A stretch of DNA of 64,000 bases from Streptomyces sp. NBC_01294 (GCF_035917235.1 NZ_CP108423.1:2168501-2232500); one strand, 5' to 3'; shown: positions 48,478 to 60,663, numbered from the stretch's first letter. The notes: generated from the letters alone by a model not told the origin. Numbers and translations are program-made.

Positions 48478-51285
48478 TTACGGATGGGCCTCGCCGCGGA
48501 TGACGGCCAGCACTCCGTCCAGCTCGTCGGCCTTCAGCAGCACGTCGCGCGCCTTCGAACCCTCGCTCGGACCGACGATGCCCCGCGATTCCATGAGGTC
48601 CATGAGCCGTCCGGCCTTCGCGAAACCCACCCGCAGCTTGCGCTGGAGCATCGAGGTGGAGCCGAACTGCGTCGAGACCACCAGCTCCGCCGCCTGGCAC
48701 AGCAGGTCCAGGTCGTCGCCGATGTCCTCGTCGATCTCCTTCTTCTGCTTCTGCCCGACGGTGACGTCGTCCCGGAAGACGGGCGCCATCTGGTCCTTGC
48801 AGTGCTGGACGATCCCGGCGATCTCGTCCTCGGTGACGAAGGCGCCCTGGAGGCGGACCGGCTTGTTCGCCCCCATCGGCAGGAACAGCCCGTCGCCCTT
48901 GCCGATCAGCTTCTCGGCTCCGGGCTGGTCGAGGATGACCCGGCTGTCGGCGAGCGAGGACGTGGCGAAGGCGAGCCGCGAGGGCACGTTCGCCTTGATC
49001 AGGCCGGTGACCACGTCCACCGAGGGCCGCTGGGTCGCCAGCACCAGGTGGATGCCGGCCGCGCGGGCCAGCTGGGTGATCCGGACGATCGAGTCCTCGA
49101 CGTCGCGCGGGGCCACCATCATCAGGTCCGCCAGCTCGTCGACGATCACCAGCAGGTACGGGTAGGGGCTGAGCTCGCGCTCGCTGCCCGGCGGCAGTTT
49201 GATCTTGCCGTCCCGGATGGCCTTGTTGAAGTCGTCGATGTGCCGGTAGCCGAAGGCGGCCAGGTCGTCGTAGCGCAGGTCCATCTCGCGCACGACCCAC
49301 TGGAGCGCCTCGGCGGCCCGCTTGGGGTTGGTAATGATCGGCGTGATCAGGTGCGGGATGCCCTCGTACGCGGTCAGCTCGACCCGCTTGGGGTCCACCA
49401 GCACCATCCGCACGTCGTCCGGGGTGGCCCGGACCATGACGGAGGTGATCAGGCAGTTGATGCAGGAGGACTTTCCGGAACCGGTGGCGCCGGCGACCAG
49501 CACGTGCGGCATCTTGGCGAGGTTGGCCATCTCGTAGCCGCCCTCGACGTTCTTGCCGAGCGCGACCAGCATGGGGTGGTCGTCCTCGGCCGCGTCCGCG
49601 AGGCGCAGTACGTCGCCGAGGTTGACCATCTCGCGGTCGGAGTTCGGGATCTCGATGCCGACGGCCGACTTGCCCGGGATCGGGCTGATGATCCGGACGT
49701 CGGGCGAGGCGACGGCGTAGGCGATGTTCTTCGCCAGTGCCGTGATCCGCTCCACCTTCACCGCCGCCCCGAGGGTCACCTCGTAGCGCGTCACCGTCGG
49801 CCCCCGGGTGAAACCGGTGACCGTCGCGTCGACCTTGAACTCCGTGAAGACGTTCGTCAGCGAGGCGACCACCGCGTCGTTGGCGGCGCTGCGGGTCTTG
49901 CCCGGCCCGCCCCGCTCCAGCAGGTCGAGCGAGGGCAGTGCGTACGTGATGTCCCCGCGCAGCTGGAGCTGCTCGGCGCGCGGCGGCAGCGCCTGGGGCT
50001 CCGGCGGGGCCTTGGTCAGGTCGGGCACCGACAGCGTCCCCGAGGCCGCGGCGGTGGTGGCGTGCGGCGGCCGCTCGTCGGGAGTGGCGTGCGGCGGCCG
50101 TTCGTCCGGTGTGGCGGGAGCGGCGGCCGGCACGGGACGCTCCCCGCGGGCGGTCGGAACCGGCGCGGTGACCTCCGCACCCTCCCGCTCGACGGTGATC
50201 CCTTGCGTGAGGTCGGCGACGAGCGGGGAGGGCGGCATGCCGCCGTAGACCACCCCGTCCAGCGCGGCGGCGGCCGCCGCGGCCACGTCCACGGCGTCCA
50301 TCTCCCGGTCCGCGGCCGGCCGGGCGGAGGCCCTGCGCGGCCTGCGCCGCCGGGCGAGCGCCTCCTCCTCCGCGGCGTCCGCCGGGTCGCCGGAGCCGGC
50401 GGACGCGCCCGCCCGGCCACGGGCCCGCCACTGCTCGGGGTCGTGCCGCTCGACCGGGCCAGCCTCGGCCTCCCCGTACCCCTCGTCGTACTCGTTCGGG
50501 GCGATGATCCCGAGCCGGATGCCGAGCCTGCGCAGCCGCTGCGGGATCGCGTTGACCGGGGTCGCGGTGACCACGAGCAGCCCGAAGATCGTCAGCAGCA
50601 CCAGCATGGGCACGGCCAGCGGCGCGCCCATGGTGAAGATCAGCGGCTTGGAGGCGCCCCAGCCGATGAGCCCGCCCGCGTTCTGCATCGCGGTGGTGCC
50701 CTCGTCGCGGCCGGGCGCTCCGCAGGCGATGTGGACCAGGCCCAGGACCCCGATGGCGAGGGCGGAGAGCCCGATGCCGATGCGGCCGTTGGCATCGGGC
50801 TGCTCGGGATGGCGGATGAAACGTACCGCCATGACGCCGAGCAGGATCGGCACGAGCAGATCCAGTCGTCCGAAGGCGCCGGTGATCAGCATGGTGACCA
50901 GATCCCCGACGGGTCCGTTCAGGTTCGACCAGGTGCCGGCGGCGACGATCAGCGCGAGGGCGAGCAGCAGCAGCGCCAGGCCGTCCTTGCGGTGGGCGGG
51001 GTCGAGGTTCTTGGCCCCCTGGCCGATCCCGCGGAAGACGGCGCCGACCGCGTGTGCGCAGCCCAGCCACACGGCGCGCACCAGCCGCACCACGCCTCCC
51101 GTCGGGGACGGCGCGGGCTGGGCCGCGGCCTTCTTGGCCGGGGCGCGCTTGGCGGCCGCGGCCTTCTTCGCCGGAGGCTTGCGTGCGGGGGCCGCCTTCT
51201 TCGCCGGCGCCGTCGTACGGCCGGTGCGGCCCTTCGCGGTGCCCGCGGTGCTCTGGGAACCCTTGCCGGACGTACTTGAGGCCAT
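48478..51285 (-). CDS. ftsK: FtsK/SpoIIIE DNA translocase
   Basis: 935-aa septal DNA pump that moves chromosomes during sporulation septation. The N-terminal 60 residues are Lys/Ala/Pro repeats (AKKAA, PAKK), then four transmembrane helices at about 70-240 and an acidic linker. The motor has Walker A GATGSGKSS at about residue 599. The gamma winged helix (LLCQAAELVVSTQFGSTSMLQRKLRVGFAKAGRLMDLMESRGIVGP pattern) closes the protein and would read KOPS-like sites. ATG at 51285 lacks a good ribosome-binding site; GTG at 51321, preceded by AAGGGGTGG, is an alternative start. Confidence 0.95.
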   Translation of the reverse strand: MASSTSGKGSQSTAGTAKGRTGRTTAPAKKAAPARKPPAKKAAAAKRAPAKKAAAQPAPSPTGGVVRLVRAVWLGCAHAVGAVFRGIGQGAKNLDPAHRKDGLALLLLALALIVAAGTWSNLNGPVGDLVTMLITGAFGRLDLLVPILLGVMAVRFIRHPEQPDANGRIGIGLSALAIGVLGLVHIACGAPGRDEGTTAMQNAGGLIGWGASKPLIFTMGAPLAVPMLVLLTIFGLLVVTATPVNAIPQRLRRLGIRLGIIAPNEYDEGYGEAEAGPVERHDPEQWRARGRAGASAGSGDPADAAEEEALARRRRPRRASARPAADREMDAVDVAAAAAAALDGVVYGGMPPSPLVADLTQGITVEREGAEVTAPVPTARGERPVPAAAPATPDERPPHATPDERPPHATTAAASGTLSVPDLTKAPPEPQALPPRAEQLQLRGDITYALPSLDLLERGGPGKTRSAANDAVVASLTNVFTEFKVDATVTGFTRGPTVTRYEVTLGAAVKVERITALAKNIAYAVASPDVRIISPIPGKSAVGIEIPNSDREMVNLGDVLRLADAAEDDHPMLVALGKNVEGGYEMANLAKMPHVLVAGATGSGKSSCINCLITSVMVRATPDDVRMVLVDPKRVELTAYEGIPHLITPIITNPKRAAEALQWVVREMDLRYDDLAAFGYRHIDDFNKAIRDGKIKLPPGSERELSPYPYLLVIVDELADLMMVAPRDVEDSIVRITQLARAAGIHLVLATQRPSVDVVTGLIKANVPSRLAFATSSLADSRVILDQPGAEKLIGKGDGLFLPMGANKPVRLQGAFVTEDEIAGIVQHCKDQMAPVFRDDVTVGQKQKKEIDEDIGDDLDLLCQAAELVVSTQFGSTSMLQRKLRVGFAKAGRLMDLMESRGIVGPSEGSKARDVLLKADELDGVLAVIRGEAHP

Positions 51286-51400
51286 GGGCCCGAGGTTACC
51301 GGTGCGCACGCCGGTGGACACGCGTGCCCACCCCTTCACCCGTTCGTGTCGTCGGCCCCGTCGTCGCTTTGACGCTCCGCCAGGACTGCGGCACGCTCGG

Positions 51401-52084
51401 TCAGTTCTGCGCGGGCAGGACCGGAGCGCCTCCGGCCGTCCCGGGCTCCAGCGCGTCGAGCGCCCGCCGCAGTCCGGTGAGTTTGCGTTCCAGATGGGCG
51501 GCGGTCGCCACCACGCCCGCATCGGCCGAGTCCTCGCCGAGCTGCTTGGTCAGCGCCTCCGCCTGCTCCTCCACCGCCGCGAGCCGCGCGGAGAGCTCGG
51601 CCAGCAGCCCGGCCGTCTCCTTGCTCGCGTCCACGCCGTTCGAACTGCCGCCCTCCAGCTGCAGCCGCAGCAGGGCCGCCTGCTCGCGCAGTTGGCAGTT
51701 CTTCGTATACAGCTCCACGAAGACCGAGACCTTGGCCCGCAGCACCCACGGGTCGAAGGGCTTGGAGATGTAGTCCACCGCGCCGGCCGCGTAGCCGCGG
51801 AACGTGTGGTGCGGACCGTGGTTGATCGCGGTGAGGAAGATGATCGGGATGTCCCGGGTCCGTTCCCGCCGCTTGATGTGCGCGGCCGTCTCGAATCCGT
51901 CCATGCCCGGCATCTGGACATCCAGCAGGATGACCGCGAAATCGTCCGTCAGCAGCGCCTTGAGCGCTTCCTCCCCCGACGACGCCCGGACCAGTGTCTG
52001 ATCGAGCGCGGAGAGGATGGCCTCCAGCGCCAGCAGATTCTCCGGCCGGTCGTCGACCAGGAGGATCTTGGCCTTCTGCACCAT
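51401..52084 (-). CDS. osaB: Response regulator OsaB
   Basis: 227-aa response regulator. The receiver domain (residues 5-125) has D11-D12, phospho-acceptor D55 in VILLDVQMPGMDG, and Lys in YISKPFD. The C-terminal 100 residues are heptad-rich (REQAALLRLQL, LAELSARLAAVEEQAEALTKQLGED) and form a coiled coil with no DNA-binding domain. This design and the position next to ftsK and a giant hybrid kinase match S. coelicolor OsaB, needed for aerial growth under osmotic stress. RBS GAGGAGGA, ATG at 52084. Confidence 0.92.
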   Translation of the reverse strand: MVQKAKILLVDDRPENLLALEAILSALDQTLVRASSGEEALKALLTDDFAVILLDVQMPGMDGFETAAHIKRRERTRDIPIIFLTAINHGPHHTFRGYAAGAVDYISKPFDPWVLRAKVSVFVELYTKNCQLREQAALLRLQLEGGSSNGVDASKETAGLLAELSARLAAVEEQAEALTKQLGEDSADAGVVATAAHLERKLTGLRRALDALEPGTAGGAPVLPAQN

Positions 52085-52358
52085 GCCCTGTCCTCCTCGC
52101 CCCGGCACGGGGCCTCCCCGGCTCCAGGCGCCGGCATGTGCGCCGGGCCCCGCCCCAGAGGGCGGCATCCTTGCGCCGTCCGTCCTTGTGCCGGTCATCG
52201 TAGCCCCAGTCCCGAGATCGCCACACCCTGTCACCAAGATGTCACTGTGCACGAAGCAGAAACGTGGTGGGAGAGCAGAAGGTTCCCCGTTTGCCGAGCT
52301 CCCACACCGCTCCGGCCACAGCCGGTCGGCAAAGGGGCTCCCTCCGCTCTCCCCGTGA
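52085..52358 (-). promoter_or_regulatory. Intergenic region between osaA and osaB
   Basis: 274 bp with no gene. osaB probably has its own promoter here. A TTGGTGACA-containing stretch (minus strand, about 52230) and a GCTACGAT sequence near 52200 are possible promoter parts. No sure sigma-B consensus was found by eye. Confidence 0.3.
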
Positions 52359-55300
52359 TCACTTGCCGCGCATCCACTGCTCCATCACCGACAGCAGGTA
52401 GTCGGGGTCGACCGGCTTCGTGACGTAGTCGGAAGCACCGGAGTCGATCGCCTTCTCCCGGTCCCCCTTCATCGCCTTCGCCGTCAGCGCGATGATCGGC
52501 AGCCCCGCGAACTGCGGCATCCGCCGGATCGCCGAGGTCGTCGCGTACCCGTCCATCTCGGGCATCATGATGTCCATCAGCACGACCGTCACATCGTCGT
52601 GCTGCTCCAGGACTTCGATGCCCTCCCGCCCGTTCTCCGCGTACAGCACGGCCAGCCCGTGCTGCTCCAGCACGCTGGTGAGCGCGAAGACGTTGCGTAC
52701 GTCGTCGTCCACGATGAGCACCTTCTCGCCGTGGAAGTCGTACGTCCGGGGCACCACCGGAAGTTCCTCCTCCGCGTTGGCCCAGCCGTCCTCGGCCCCC
52801 ACCGCGTTCGGCTGCCCCGGCACCGCCGTACGCGGCTCCAGGTCGCTCAGCGGCTTGCGCCGCCGCCGGAACAGCGCGGCCCCGCCGCCCTGCCCCGGCC
52901 CGGCCGGCTCGGCGGTCGACAGCGCGGGCCGCGCCGGCTGGGAGTGCGCCGGCGGTACGGACGGGGACGCCGGCAGCGCGGGCCGCGCACCGTCGAGGGA
53001 CCGGCGGTACAGCTCGCCGCGGGCCCCGCCGGGCGTCGGCGGCGCGTACCCCTGCGGAGGCAGCTCGCTCGGGTGCAGCGGCAGGTACAGCGTGAAGGTG
53101 GACCCGCGGCCGGGCTCACTGGCCGCGTGGATCTCCCCGCCGAGCAGCCGGGCGATCTCCCGGCTGATGGACAGGCCCAGACCAGTGCCGCCGTACTTGC
53201 GGCTCGTCGTCCCGTCCGCCTGCTTGAACGCCTCGAAGATCACCAGCATCTTGCTCGCCGCGATCCCGATCCCGGTGTCGGTCACCGAGAAGGCGATCAG
53301 GTCCGCGTCCGCCTCCCGCAGCGAACCGGCCTCCAGCAGCTGTTCGCGGATCGCCGTCGGCACATCGGCCCCGGCCGGCCGGATCACCAGCTCCACCGCC
53401 CCGCTGTCGGTGAACTTCACCGCGTTCGACAGCAGGTTGCGCAGTACTTGGAGCAGCCGCTGCTCGTCGGTGTGCAGGGTGGCCGGCAACTCCGGGGAGA
53501 CCCGTACCGAGAAGTCCAGGCCCTTCTCCGCCGTCAGCGGCCGGAACGTCGCCTCCACGTAGTCCACGAGCTGGACCAGCGCGATCCGGGTCGGCGAGAC
53601 GTCCATCTTCCCCGCCTCGACCTTCGACAGGTCGAGGATGTCGTTGATCAGCTGCAGCAGGTCCGAACCGGCGCCGTGGATCGTCTCGGCGAACTCCACC
53701 TGCTTGCCCGACAGGTTCTCGTCCGCGTTGTCAGCGAGCAGCTTGGCCAGGATCAGCAGCGAGTTGAGCGGGGTCCGCAGCTCGTGCGACATGTTCGCCA
53801 GGAACTCCGACTTGTAGCGCATCGAGACCGCGAGCTGCTCGGCACGCTCCTCCAGGACCTGCCGGGCCTCCTCGATCTCGGTGTTCTTCACCTCGATGTC
53901 CCGGTTCTGCTGCGCCAGCAGCTCGGCCTTCTCCTCCAGCTCCGCGTTGGCGGCCTGCAGGGCCTTCTGCCGGTTCTCCAGCTCGTCCGAACGCTCCCGC
54001 AGCTGCTCGGTCATCTCCTGCGACTGCTTCAGCAGCATCTCCGTCTTGGAGTTGACGCTGATGGTGTTGACGCTCGTACCGATCATCTCGGCGATCTGGC
54101 TGAGGAAATCCTTCTGGATCTGTGTGAAGGGCGTGAAGGAGGCCAGCTCGATGACGCCGAGCACCTTCCCCTCGAAGAGCACCGGCAGCACGATCACGTG
54201 CGCCGGCGGCGCCTCACCGAGCCCCGAGGAGATCTTCAGGTAGCCCGGCGGGGTGTTCTCGACGAGGATCGTCCGCTTCTCCTCCGCGACGGTCCCGATC
54301 AGCCCCTCACCCGGCCGGAAGGAGATGGGCATCTGGCCGCCCGCGTACGCGTAACTCCCGCGCATCCGCAGCTCGTACGAGCCGTCCGCGCCCCCCTCCG
54401 TCCCGATCTCGGTGGTGCCGCCGGCCGGCAGCGCCAGGAAGAAGGCGCCGTGCTGCGCCGAGACCACCGGGGTCAGCTCGCTCATGATCAGCGAGGCCAC
54501 GTCGTCCAGCTCCCGGCGGCCCTGCATCAGGGCGGAGATCCGGGCGAGATTGCCCTTGAGCCAGTCCTGCTCCTTGTTGGCCAGGGTGGTGTCGCGCAGG
54601 TTCACGATCATCGTGTTGATGTTGTCCTGGAGGACCTGGATCTCGCCCGCCGCGTCCACGTCGACCTTCAGGCTCAGGTCGCCGCGCGTCACCGCGGTGG
54701 CCACGGCCGCGATCGCGCGCACCTGCCGGGTGAGGTTGCCGGCCATCTCGTTCACGGACTCGGTCAGGTCCCGCCAGGTGCCGTCGACGTCCCGGACCCG
54801 GGCCTGGCCGCCGAGGATGCCCTCGGTGCCCACCTCGCGGGCCACCCGCGTCACCTGGTCGGCGAAGGACGACAGCTGGTCGACCATCGTGTTGATGGTG
54901 GTCTTCAGCTCCAGGATCTCGCCCCGGGCGTCGATGTCGATCTTCTTGGTCATGTCGCCCTTGGCGATGGCGGTCGTGACCATGGCGATCTGCCGCACCT
55001 GACCGGTGAGGTTGGACGCCATGAAGTTCACCGAGTCGGTGAGGTCCTTCCACGTCCCCGAGACGCCCGGCACGTGCGCCTGGCCGCCCAGGCGTCCCTC
55101 CGTACCCACCTCGCGGGCCACCCGCGTCACCTCGTCGGCGAAGGAGGAGAGGGTCTTCACCATCGTGTTGACGGTGTCGGCGAGCTGCGCGACCTCGCCG
55201 CGCGCCTCGACCGTGACCTTCTTCGTCAGGTCGCCGTTGGCGACCGCCGCCGAGACCTGGGAGATGTTGCGCACCTGCGAGGTCAGGTTGTTGGCCATCA

Positions 55301-57881
55301 GATTGACGTTGTCGGTCAGGTCCTTCCAGATGCCCGTCACGCCGCGCACCCGGGCCTGACCGCCGAGGATGCCCTCGGAGCCCACCTCGCGGGCCACCCG
55401 CGTCACCTGCTCCGCGAAGGAGGACAGCTGGTCCACCATCGTGTTGACCGTGGTGACGAGTTCGAGGATCTCGCCCTTCGCGTCGACGGTGATCTTCTTG
55501 GAGAGGTCGCCCATGGCGACCGCCGTCGTCACCTCGGCGATGTTGCGCACCTGGGACGTCAGGTTGTTCGCCATGAAGTTGACGGACTGGGTGAGGTCCT
55601 TCCAGGTGCCGGAGACGCCCTTCACCTCCGCCTGGCCGCCGAGGATGCCCTCGGTGCCCACCTCCCGGGCCACCCGCGTCACCTGCTCCGCGAAGTTCGA
55701 GAGCTGGTCGACCATGGTGTTGAGGGTGTTCTTCAGCTCCAGGATCTCGCCCCGGGCGTCCACGTCGATCTTCTGCGAGAGGTCACCGCGCGCCACCGCG
55801 GTGGCGACCTGGGCGATGTTGCGCACCTGCGAGGTCAGGTTCCCGGCCATGCCGTTCACCGAGTCCGTCAGGTCACGCCATACGCCGGCCACCCCGGGCA
55901 CCTGCGCCTGGCCCCCGAGCCGGCCCTCCGTACCCACGTCCCGGGCCACCCGCGTGACCTGCTCCGCGAAGGCCGAGAGCTGGTCGACCATCGTGTTGAT
56001 GGTGTTCTTCAGCTCCAGGATCTCGCCCCGGGCGTCCACGTCGATCTTCTGGGACAGGTCGCCCCGGGCCACCGCCGTCGTCACCTGCGCGATCTGGCGC
56101 ACCTGCGAGGTCAGGTTGCCGGCCATGAAGTTGACGGAGTCGGTGAGCTCCTTCCAGGTGCCGGACACCCCCTCCACACGGGCCTGGCCGCCGAGCCGGC
56201 CCTCCGTACCCACGTCCCGCGCCATCCGCGTGACCTGGTCGGCGAAGGAGGACAGCTGGTCCACCATCGTGTTCACGGTGTTCTTCAGCTGGAGCATCTC
56301 GCCGGAGACGTCCACGGTGACCTTCTGCGACAGGTCGCCGTTGGCCACCGCCGTCGTCACCTGCGCGATGTTGCGGACCTGCCCGGTGAGGTTGCGGAAG
56401 GCGGTGTTCACCGAGTCGGTGAGGTCCTTCCACGTCCCGGCCGCCCCCGGCACCTGCGCCTGGCCGCCCAGCTCACCCTCGACGCCGACCTCACGGGCCA
56501 CCCGCGTCACTTCCGCACCGAAGGACTGGAGCTGGTCCACCATCGTGTTGACGGTGTTCTTCAGCTCCAGCATCTCGCCGGCCACGTCCACGGTGACCTT
56601 CTGCGACAGGTCGCCGTTGGCCACCGCCGTCGTCACCTGCGCGATGTCCCGCACCTGGGTCGTGAGGTTGCGGAAGACCGTGTTCACCGAGTCGGTGAGG
56701 TCCTTCCACGTCCCGGCCGCCCCCGGCACCTGCGCCTGGCCGCCGAGCAGCCCCTTGGCCCCGACCTCGCTGGCCACGCGCGTGACCTCGTCCGCGAAGG
56801 TCCGCAGGGTCTCGGTCATCTGATTGATCGTTTCGGCCAGCTGCGCCACCTCGCCGCGTGCGCTGACCCGCACCTTCTGCGACAGGTCGCCGTTCGCGAC
56901 CGCCGTCGTCACCTGCGCGATCCCGCGCACCTGGGCCGTCAGGTTGCCGGCCATGGTGTTGACCGAGTCGGTCAGGTCCTTCCACACGCCCGCGACCCCG
57001 GGCACCTTCGCCTGGCCGCCCAGCTCGCCCTCCGTGCCCACCTCGCGGGCGACGCGGGTCACCTCGGAGGAGAAGGAGGACAGCTGGTCCACCATCGTGT
57101 TCACGGTGTTCTTCAACTGCAGCATCTCGCCGGCCACGTGCACCGTGACCTTGCGCGACAGATCACCCTTGGCGACCGCCGTCGTGACGAGAGCGATATC
57201 ACGCACCTGAGCGGTGAGCCGGTACGCCATCGTATTGACGGAGTCGGTCAGGTCCTTCCAAGAACCAGACATTCCGCGTACCTGGGCCTGACCGCCGAGT
57301 TTGCCCTCGGTGCCCACCTCCAGCGCCACGCGCGTCACCTCGTCGGTGAACGCGGACAGCTGGTCGACCAGGTTGTTGACCGTGCGCCCGACCTTCAGGA
57401 ACTCCCCGCGCAGCGGATGCCCGACCCCGTCGGCGGCCTGCGTCCGCAGGTCCATCCGCTGGTCCAGATCGCCCTCGGCCACCGCCGACAGCACCCGGCC
57501 CACCTCGGACACCGGCCGGGCCAGATCGTCCACCAGCTGGTTCGAGGCATCGATCGCGGCCGCCCAGGAGCCCTCGCAAGCACCTGTTTCCAGCCGTTCG
57601 CTCAGCTTGCCCTCGCGGCCCACCATCCGCCGGACCCGGGACAGCTCCCCGGTCAGGTGGAGGTTGCGGTCGGCGACCTCGTTGTAGACGGCGGCGATCT
57701 CCGCCATCACGCCCTCGCCGGACACCGTCAGCCGCTTGCGGAAGTTCCCGTCCCGCATCGACACCAGGGCCGTGAGCAGCCGGTTCAGAGCGGCGCTGTC
57801 GACCTCCGTCGTGCCACTGCGCCGGGCGCGACCGCCCTTCGGCCGCGTCCCCGTACGCCGCACCGCTGCGCCAGACTCCAC
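52359..57881 (-). CDS. osaA: Hybrid histidine kinase OsaA with ten tandem HAMP-type repeats
   Basis: 1840-aa cytoplasmic hybrid kinase; no transmembrane helix is seen. Residues 180-1100 are ten repeats of about 92 aa, each with an E-G-x-L-G-G-Q-A half and a G-D-L-S-x-K half, forming a stacked HAMP-like coil. Next are a GAF domain (about 1125-1265), a coiled coil, HisKA with H1366 in [11 protein letters not shown], and HATPase_c. The C-terminal receiver domain has its phospho-acceptor at D1770 ([11 protein letters not shown]). GTG at 57881 is chosen because GGGAGGG is 6 bp upstream; GTG at 57908 is possible. It matches S. coelicolor OsaA, partner of OsaB in osmoadaptation. Confidence 0.93.
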   Translation of the reverse strand: MESGAAVRRTGTRPKGGRARRSGTTEVDSAALNRLLTALVSMRDGNFRKRLTVSGEGVMAEIAAVYNEVADRNLHLTGELSRVRRMVGREGKLSERLETGACEGSWAAAIDASNQLVDDLARPVSEVGRVLSAVAEGDLDQRMDLRTQAADGVGHPLRGEFLKVGRTVNNLVDQLSAFTDEVTRVALEVGTEGKLGGQAQVRGMSGSWKDLTDSVNTMAYRLTAQVRDIALVTTAVAKGDLSRKVTVHVAGEMLQLKNTVNTMVDQLSSFSSEVTRVAREVGTEGELGGQAKVPGVAGVWKDLTDSVNTMAGNLTAQVRGIAQVTTAVANGDLSQKVRVSARGEVAQLAETINQMTETLRTFADEVTRVASEVGAKGLLGGQAQVPGAAGTWKDLTDSVNTVFRNLTTQVRDIAQVTTAVANGDLSQKVTVDVAGEMLELKNTVNTMVDQLQSFGAEVTRVAREVGVEGELGGQAQVPGAAGTWKDLTDSVNTAFRNLTGQVRNIAQVTTAVANGDLSQKVTVDVSGEMLQLKNTVNTMVDQLSSFADQVTRMARDVGTEGRLGGQARVEGVSGTWKELTDSVNFMAGNLTSQVRQIAQVTTAVARGDLSQKIDVDARGEILELKNTINTMVDQLSAFAEQVTRVARDVGTEGRLGGQAQVPGVAGVWRDLTDSVNGMAGNLTSQVRNIAQVATAVARGDLSQKIDVDARGEILELKNTLNTMVDQLSNFAEQVTRVAREVGTEGILGGQAEVKGVSGTWKDLTQSVNFMANNLTSQVRNIAEVTTAVAMGDLSKKITVDAKGEILELVTTVNTMVDQLSSFAEQVTRVAREVGSEGILGGQARVRGVTGIWKDLTDNVNLMANNLTSQVRNISQVSAAVANGDLTKKVTVEARGEVAQLADTVNTMVKTLSSFADEVTRVAREVGTEGRLGGQAHVPGVSGTWKDLTDSVNFMASNLTGQVRQIAMVTTAIAKGDMTKKIDIDARGEILELKTTINTMVDQLSSFADQVTRVAREVGTEGILGGQARVRDVDGTWRDLTESVNEMAGNLTRQVRAIAAVATAVTRGDLSLKVDVDAAGEIQVLQDNINTMIVNLRDTTLANKEQDWLKGNLARISALMQGRRELDDVASLIMSELTPVVSAQHGAFFLALPAGGTTEIGTEGGADGSYELRMRGSYAYAGGQMPISFRPGEGLIGTVAEEKRTILVENTPPGYLKISSGLGEAPPAHVIVLPVLFEGKVLGVIELASFTPFTQIQKDFLSQIAEMIGTSVNTISVNSKTEMLLKQSQEMTEQLRERSDELENRQKALQAANAELEEKAELLAQQNRDIEVKNTEIEEARQVLEERAEQLAVSMRYKSEFLANMSHELRTPLNSLLILAKLLADNADENLSGKQVEFAETIHGAGSDLLQLINDILDLSKVEAGKMDVSPTRIALVQLVDYVEATFRPLTAEKGLDFSVRVSPELPATLHTDEQRLLQVLRNLLSNAVKFTDSGAVELVIRPAGADVPTAIREQLLEAGSLREADADLIAFSVTDTGIGIAASKMLVIFEAFKQADGTTSRKYGGTGLGLSISREIARLLGGEIHAASEPGRGSTFTLYLPLHPSELPPQGYAPPTPGGARGELYRRSLDGARPALPASPSVPPAHSQPARPALSTAEPAGPGQGGGAALFRRRRKPLSDLEPRTAVPGQPNAVGAEDGWANAEEELPVVPRTYDFHGEKVLIVDDDVRNVFALTSVLEQHGLAVLYAENGREGIEVLEQHDDVTVVLMDIMMPEMDGYATTSAIRRMPQFAGLPIIALTAKAMKGDREKAIDSGASDYVTKPVDPDYLLSVMEQWMRGK
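54580..57340. repeat. Ten tandem 276-bp coding repeats in osaA
   Basis: Ten copies of a 276-bp unit, highly similar in DNA as well as protein. The motif CTGGTCGACCATCGTGTTG (with small variation) recurs at multiples of 276 bp, for example near 54879, 55431, 55707 and 55981. Confidence 0.9.
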
Positions 57882-58109
57882 CGTGTCCCTCCCGAAAGGG
57901 TCGACCACTGTTCCACCGGACACCTGACTCTTCTCAAGCCGGCTCTGCAAGCCTGCCCAGTGTTTCACCCTGGCCGAACCCGGCCATAACACTTCGGCAC
58001 CATCGCACACCGGCCGTACCCTGCGGGTGGATTCCCCGACGACGGCACCATGCCGACCGCGAAGGTAAGTAACCTGGCACCCGATGTCCAACCGCGTCGA
58101 AGGAGAATC

Positions 58110-60635
58110 GTGATCACGGCACGGGCGGCTGCCAGTTTCGATCCCCTCGGGCGTTCGGTCGCCGCCGCTCGCACGTTCGTCCGCGACACCCTGCAGGGCT
58201 GGGGCTTCGCGGACATCGTCGACGACGCGGTGGTACTCACCAGCGAGCTCGTCACCAATGCCGTCGTCCACGCCGGAACCCGGGCCGAGGTCCTGTGCCT
58301 GCGCTCCGCGGGCGGCGTACGGGTCGAGGTCGCCGACCGCTACCCGGAGCGCGAGCTCCCCCTCCAGCACCCCGGTGACCGTCCGTACGCCGACCCCGAC
58401 CGCGAGAACGGCCGCGGCCTGATGCTCTGCGCCGCCCTCGCCACCCGCTGGGGCGTCGAGTACACGGCCACGCACAAGCACGTGTGGTTCCGCCTCGACC
58501 TCCCAGACCGGCCGGTCGGTACCCGCTCGGCGGGCCCCGTCGTCCCCGACCAGCTGCTCCCCCTCGCCGACAGCCGGGTCCGCGTCGCCGTCCTCCAGAT
58601 CGACTCGGCCGACACCGTCTCCGCCTGGAACGAGGACGCCGAGGCCATCTTCGGCTACGCCGCCGAGAAGGTCGTGGGCCGCCCGCTCGCCGAGCTCGCC
58701 GCCTGGCCGCAGACCCCCGGCACCGGCACCGGCATCGCCGAGGCCCTGCGCCTGTCCCGCTGGGAGGGCAGCTACGGCGTCCGCGGCTCCGACGGCCGCG
58801 TCATCCCCGTCTACGCCTCCCACCTGCGGGTCCGCGACGCCCACGGCGAACCGTCCATCGTCTGCCTCCTCGTCCACGACGACGAGCGCGCCCTGCTCCA
58901 GACCCCCGTACGGGTGCCGGCCTCCGACAGCGGCCACTTCACCGATCCGCGCCCCGCGGACCCCTTCGAGGTCTTCATCGGCTCCCCCGCCCCCGACGAC
59001 CTCGACGGCCTCCTCCAGCGCACCGTCGAACGGGCCCGCGACCTCCTCGACGCCGACGCCGCCTTCCTGCTGCTCGCCACCGACGACGAGACCGAACTGG
59101 AGGTCCGCGCCACGACCGGCCTGCCCTCCACGCGCCAGCGCTTCGCCCGCGTCCCCGTCGAAGCCGGCACCAACCGCTACGGCTCCGCCCGCATGCCCGC
59201 CGTCCACGACGACCTCACCGCCGTCCCCGGAGCCGTCCCGCTCCTGGAGGCCACCGGCATGCGCTCCGCGGTCACCGTCCCCCTCAAGGTGGAGGGCCGG
59301 CTCACCGGCTCGCTGGGCGTCGCCGCCGAGACCCCCGGCCGCTACTCCAACGAAGAGGCCCTGCACCTCCAGTTCGCCGCCGACCGCATCGCCCTCGCCG
59401 TCGAGTCCGCCCGCCTCGGTGAACTGGAACGCCTGCGCCGCGGTTCCCTGTCCTTCCTCGTCGAGGCCTCCGACCTGCTGGCCGGCACCCTCGACCGGGA
59501 CCAGACCCTGGCCCTCATGGCCCAGATGACCGTCCCGACCCTGGCCACCTGGTGCGCCGTCTACACCATCGCCGACCAGACCTCCGACCCGTACCTCTCC
59601 TACGTCCTCCACGAGGACGAGGAGCGCATCGACGGCCTCAAGGACCTGCTCTCCCGGGTCAGTCCGCCCGAACCGGTCCGCGAGGCCGGCGCCCGCCCGT
59701 GGCCCGAGACGGCCCTTGCGGTCGGCGGCGAGACGGTGGTTCTCCCCCTCCTCGCCCGCAACCGCGTGATCGGCCTGCTCACCCTCGGCAAGCCGCGGGA
59801 GGAGCACTTCCGCCAGGAGATCCTCGAACTCGCCGAGGACCTCTCCCGCCGGGCCGCCCTCGCCCTCGACAACGCCCGCCTCTACTCCGAGCGCACCGCG
59901 ATCAGCCGCTCCCTGCAGCGCAGCCTGCTGCCGCCCGGCTCCCCCGCCATCCCCGGCATGGAGGTCGAGGTCATCTACCGCGCGGCCGGCGAAGGCAACG
60001 AGGTCGGCGGCGACTTTTACGACGTCTTCCCGATCCGCGAGGGCGTGTACGGCTTCGCCATCGGCGACGTCTGCGGTACGGGCCCCGAGGCGGCCGCCGT
60101 CACCGGCCTCGCCCGGCACGCACTGCGCCTGCTTGCCCGCGAAGGCCTCGGCGGCCCGGCGGTCCTCGAACGCCTCAACGCGGCCATCCTCGACGAGGGC
60201 GCCCGCAGCCGCTTCCTCACCCTCCTCTACGGCGAGCTCCACCCCCAGCCCGACGGCGGCGCCCTGATGAAGGTCGTCTGCGCGGGCCACCCGCTCCCGC
60301 TGCGCCTGCGCCCGAACGGCCGGGTCGACGCGGCCGCCGACCCGCAGCCCCTGCTGGGCGTGATCGAGGACCTGGACCTCTACGAACAGACCCTCACCCT
60401 CGACCCCGGCGACGTCCTGCTCTGCGTCACGGACGGCGTGACGGAGCGCCGCGAGGGCACCCGCATGCTCGGCGACGACGGCCTCACCGAAGTCCTCACC
60501 ACCTGCACGGGCCTCACCGCCGGAGCGGTCGCCTCCCGCGTCCTGCGCGCGGTGGAACGCTTCGCGGCCGAACCCGCCTCGGACGACATGGCGATCCTCG
60601 CGTTCCGCGTCCCGCACCAGCGCCCCGGCGAATAA
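58110..60635 (+). CDS. osaC: OsaC: RsbW-like kinase, PAS, GAF and PP2C phosphatase protein
   Basis: 841-aa multidomain regulator. Residues 1-135 are an RsbW/SpoIIAB-like ATPase ([29 protein letters not shown]). A PAS domain follows at about 150-265 and two GAF-type regions at about 290-600. A SpoIIE/PP2C phosphatase is at about 620-835 ([47 protein letters not shown]). It matches S. coelicolor OsaC, which binds sigma-B and ends the osmotic response. GTG at 58110 has GAAGGAG upstream; the ATG at 58050 has none. It is divergent from osaA. Confidence 0.93.
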   Translation: MITARAAASFDPLGRSVAAARTFVRDTLQGWGFADIVDDAVVLTSELVTNAVVHAGTRAEVLCLRSAGGVRVEVADRYPERELPLQHPGDRPYADPDRENGRGLMLCAALATRWGVEYTATHKHVWFRLDLPDRPVGTRSAGPVVPDQLLPLADSRVRVAVLQIDSADTVSAWNEDAEAIFGYAAEKVVGRPLAELAAWPQTPGTGTGIAEALRLSRWEGSYGVRGSDGRVIPVYASHLRVRDAHGEPSIVCLLVHDDERALLQTPVRVPASDSGHFTDPRPADPFEVFIGSPAPDDLDGLLQRTVERARDLLDADAAFLLLATDDETELEVRATTGLPSTRQRFARVPVEAGTNRYGSARMPAVHDDLTAVPGAVPLLEATGMRSAVTVPLKVEGRLTGSLGVAAETPGRYSNEEALHLQFAADRIALAVESARLGELERLRRGSLSFLVEASDLLAGTLDRDQTLALMAQMTVPTLATWCAVYTIADQTSDPYLSYVLHEDEERIDGLKDLLSRVSPPEPVREAGARPWPETALAVGGETVVLPLLARNRVIGLLTLGKPREEHFRQEILELAEDLSRRAALALDNARLYSERTAISRSLQRSLLPPGSPAIPGMEVEVIYRAAGEGNEVGGDFYDVFPIREGVYGFAIGDVCGTGPEAAAVTGLARHALRLLAREGLGGPAVLERLNAAILDEGARSRFLTLLYGELHPQPDGGALMKVVCAGHPLPLRLRPNGRVDAAADPQPLLGVIEDLDLYEQTLTLDPGDVLLCVTDGVTERREGTRMLGDDGLTEVLTTCTGLTAGAVASRVLRAVERFAAEPASDDMAILAFRVPHQRPGE

Positions 60636-60663
60636 ACCCGGTGCGGGCGGCCGTCGCCTGCGC

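Noticed and set aside
54580..57340. CRISPR-like array
   Set aside because: The repeats are 276 bp, contiguous, in frame and coding; there are no spacers.
52599..57989. A 1796-codon plus-strand frame opposite osaA
   Set aside because: It is the antisense of the repeat-rich kinase gene and shows only repeated mirror sequence. The minus strand has clear domains.
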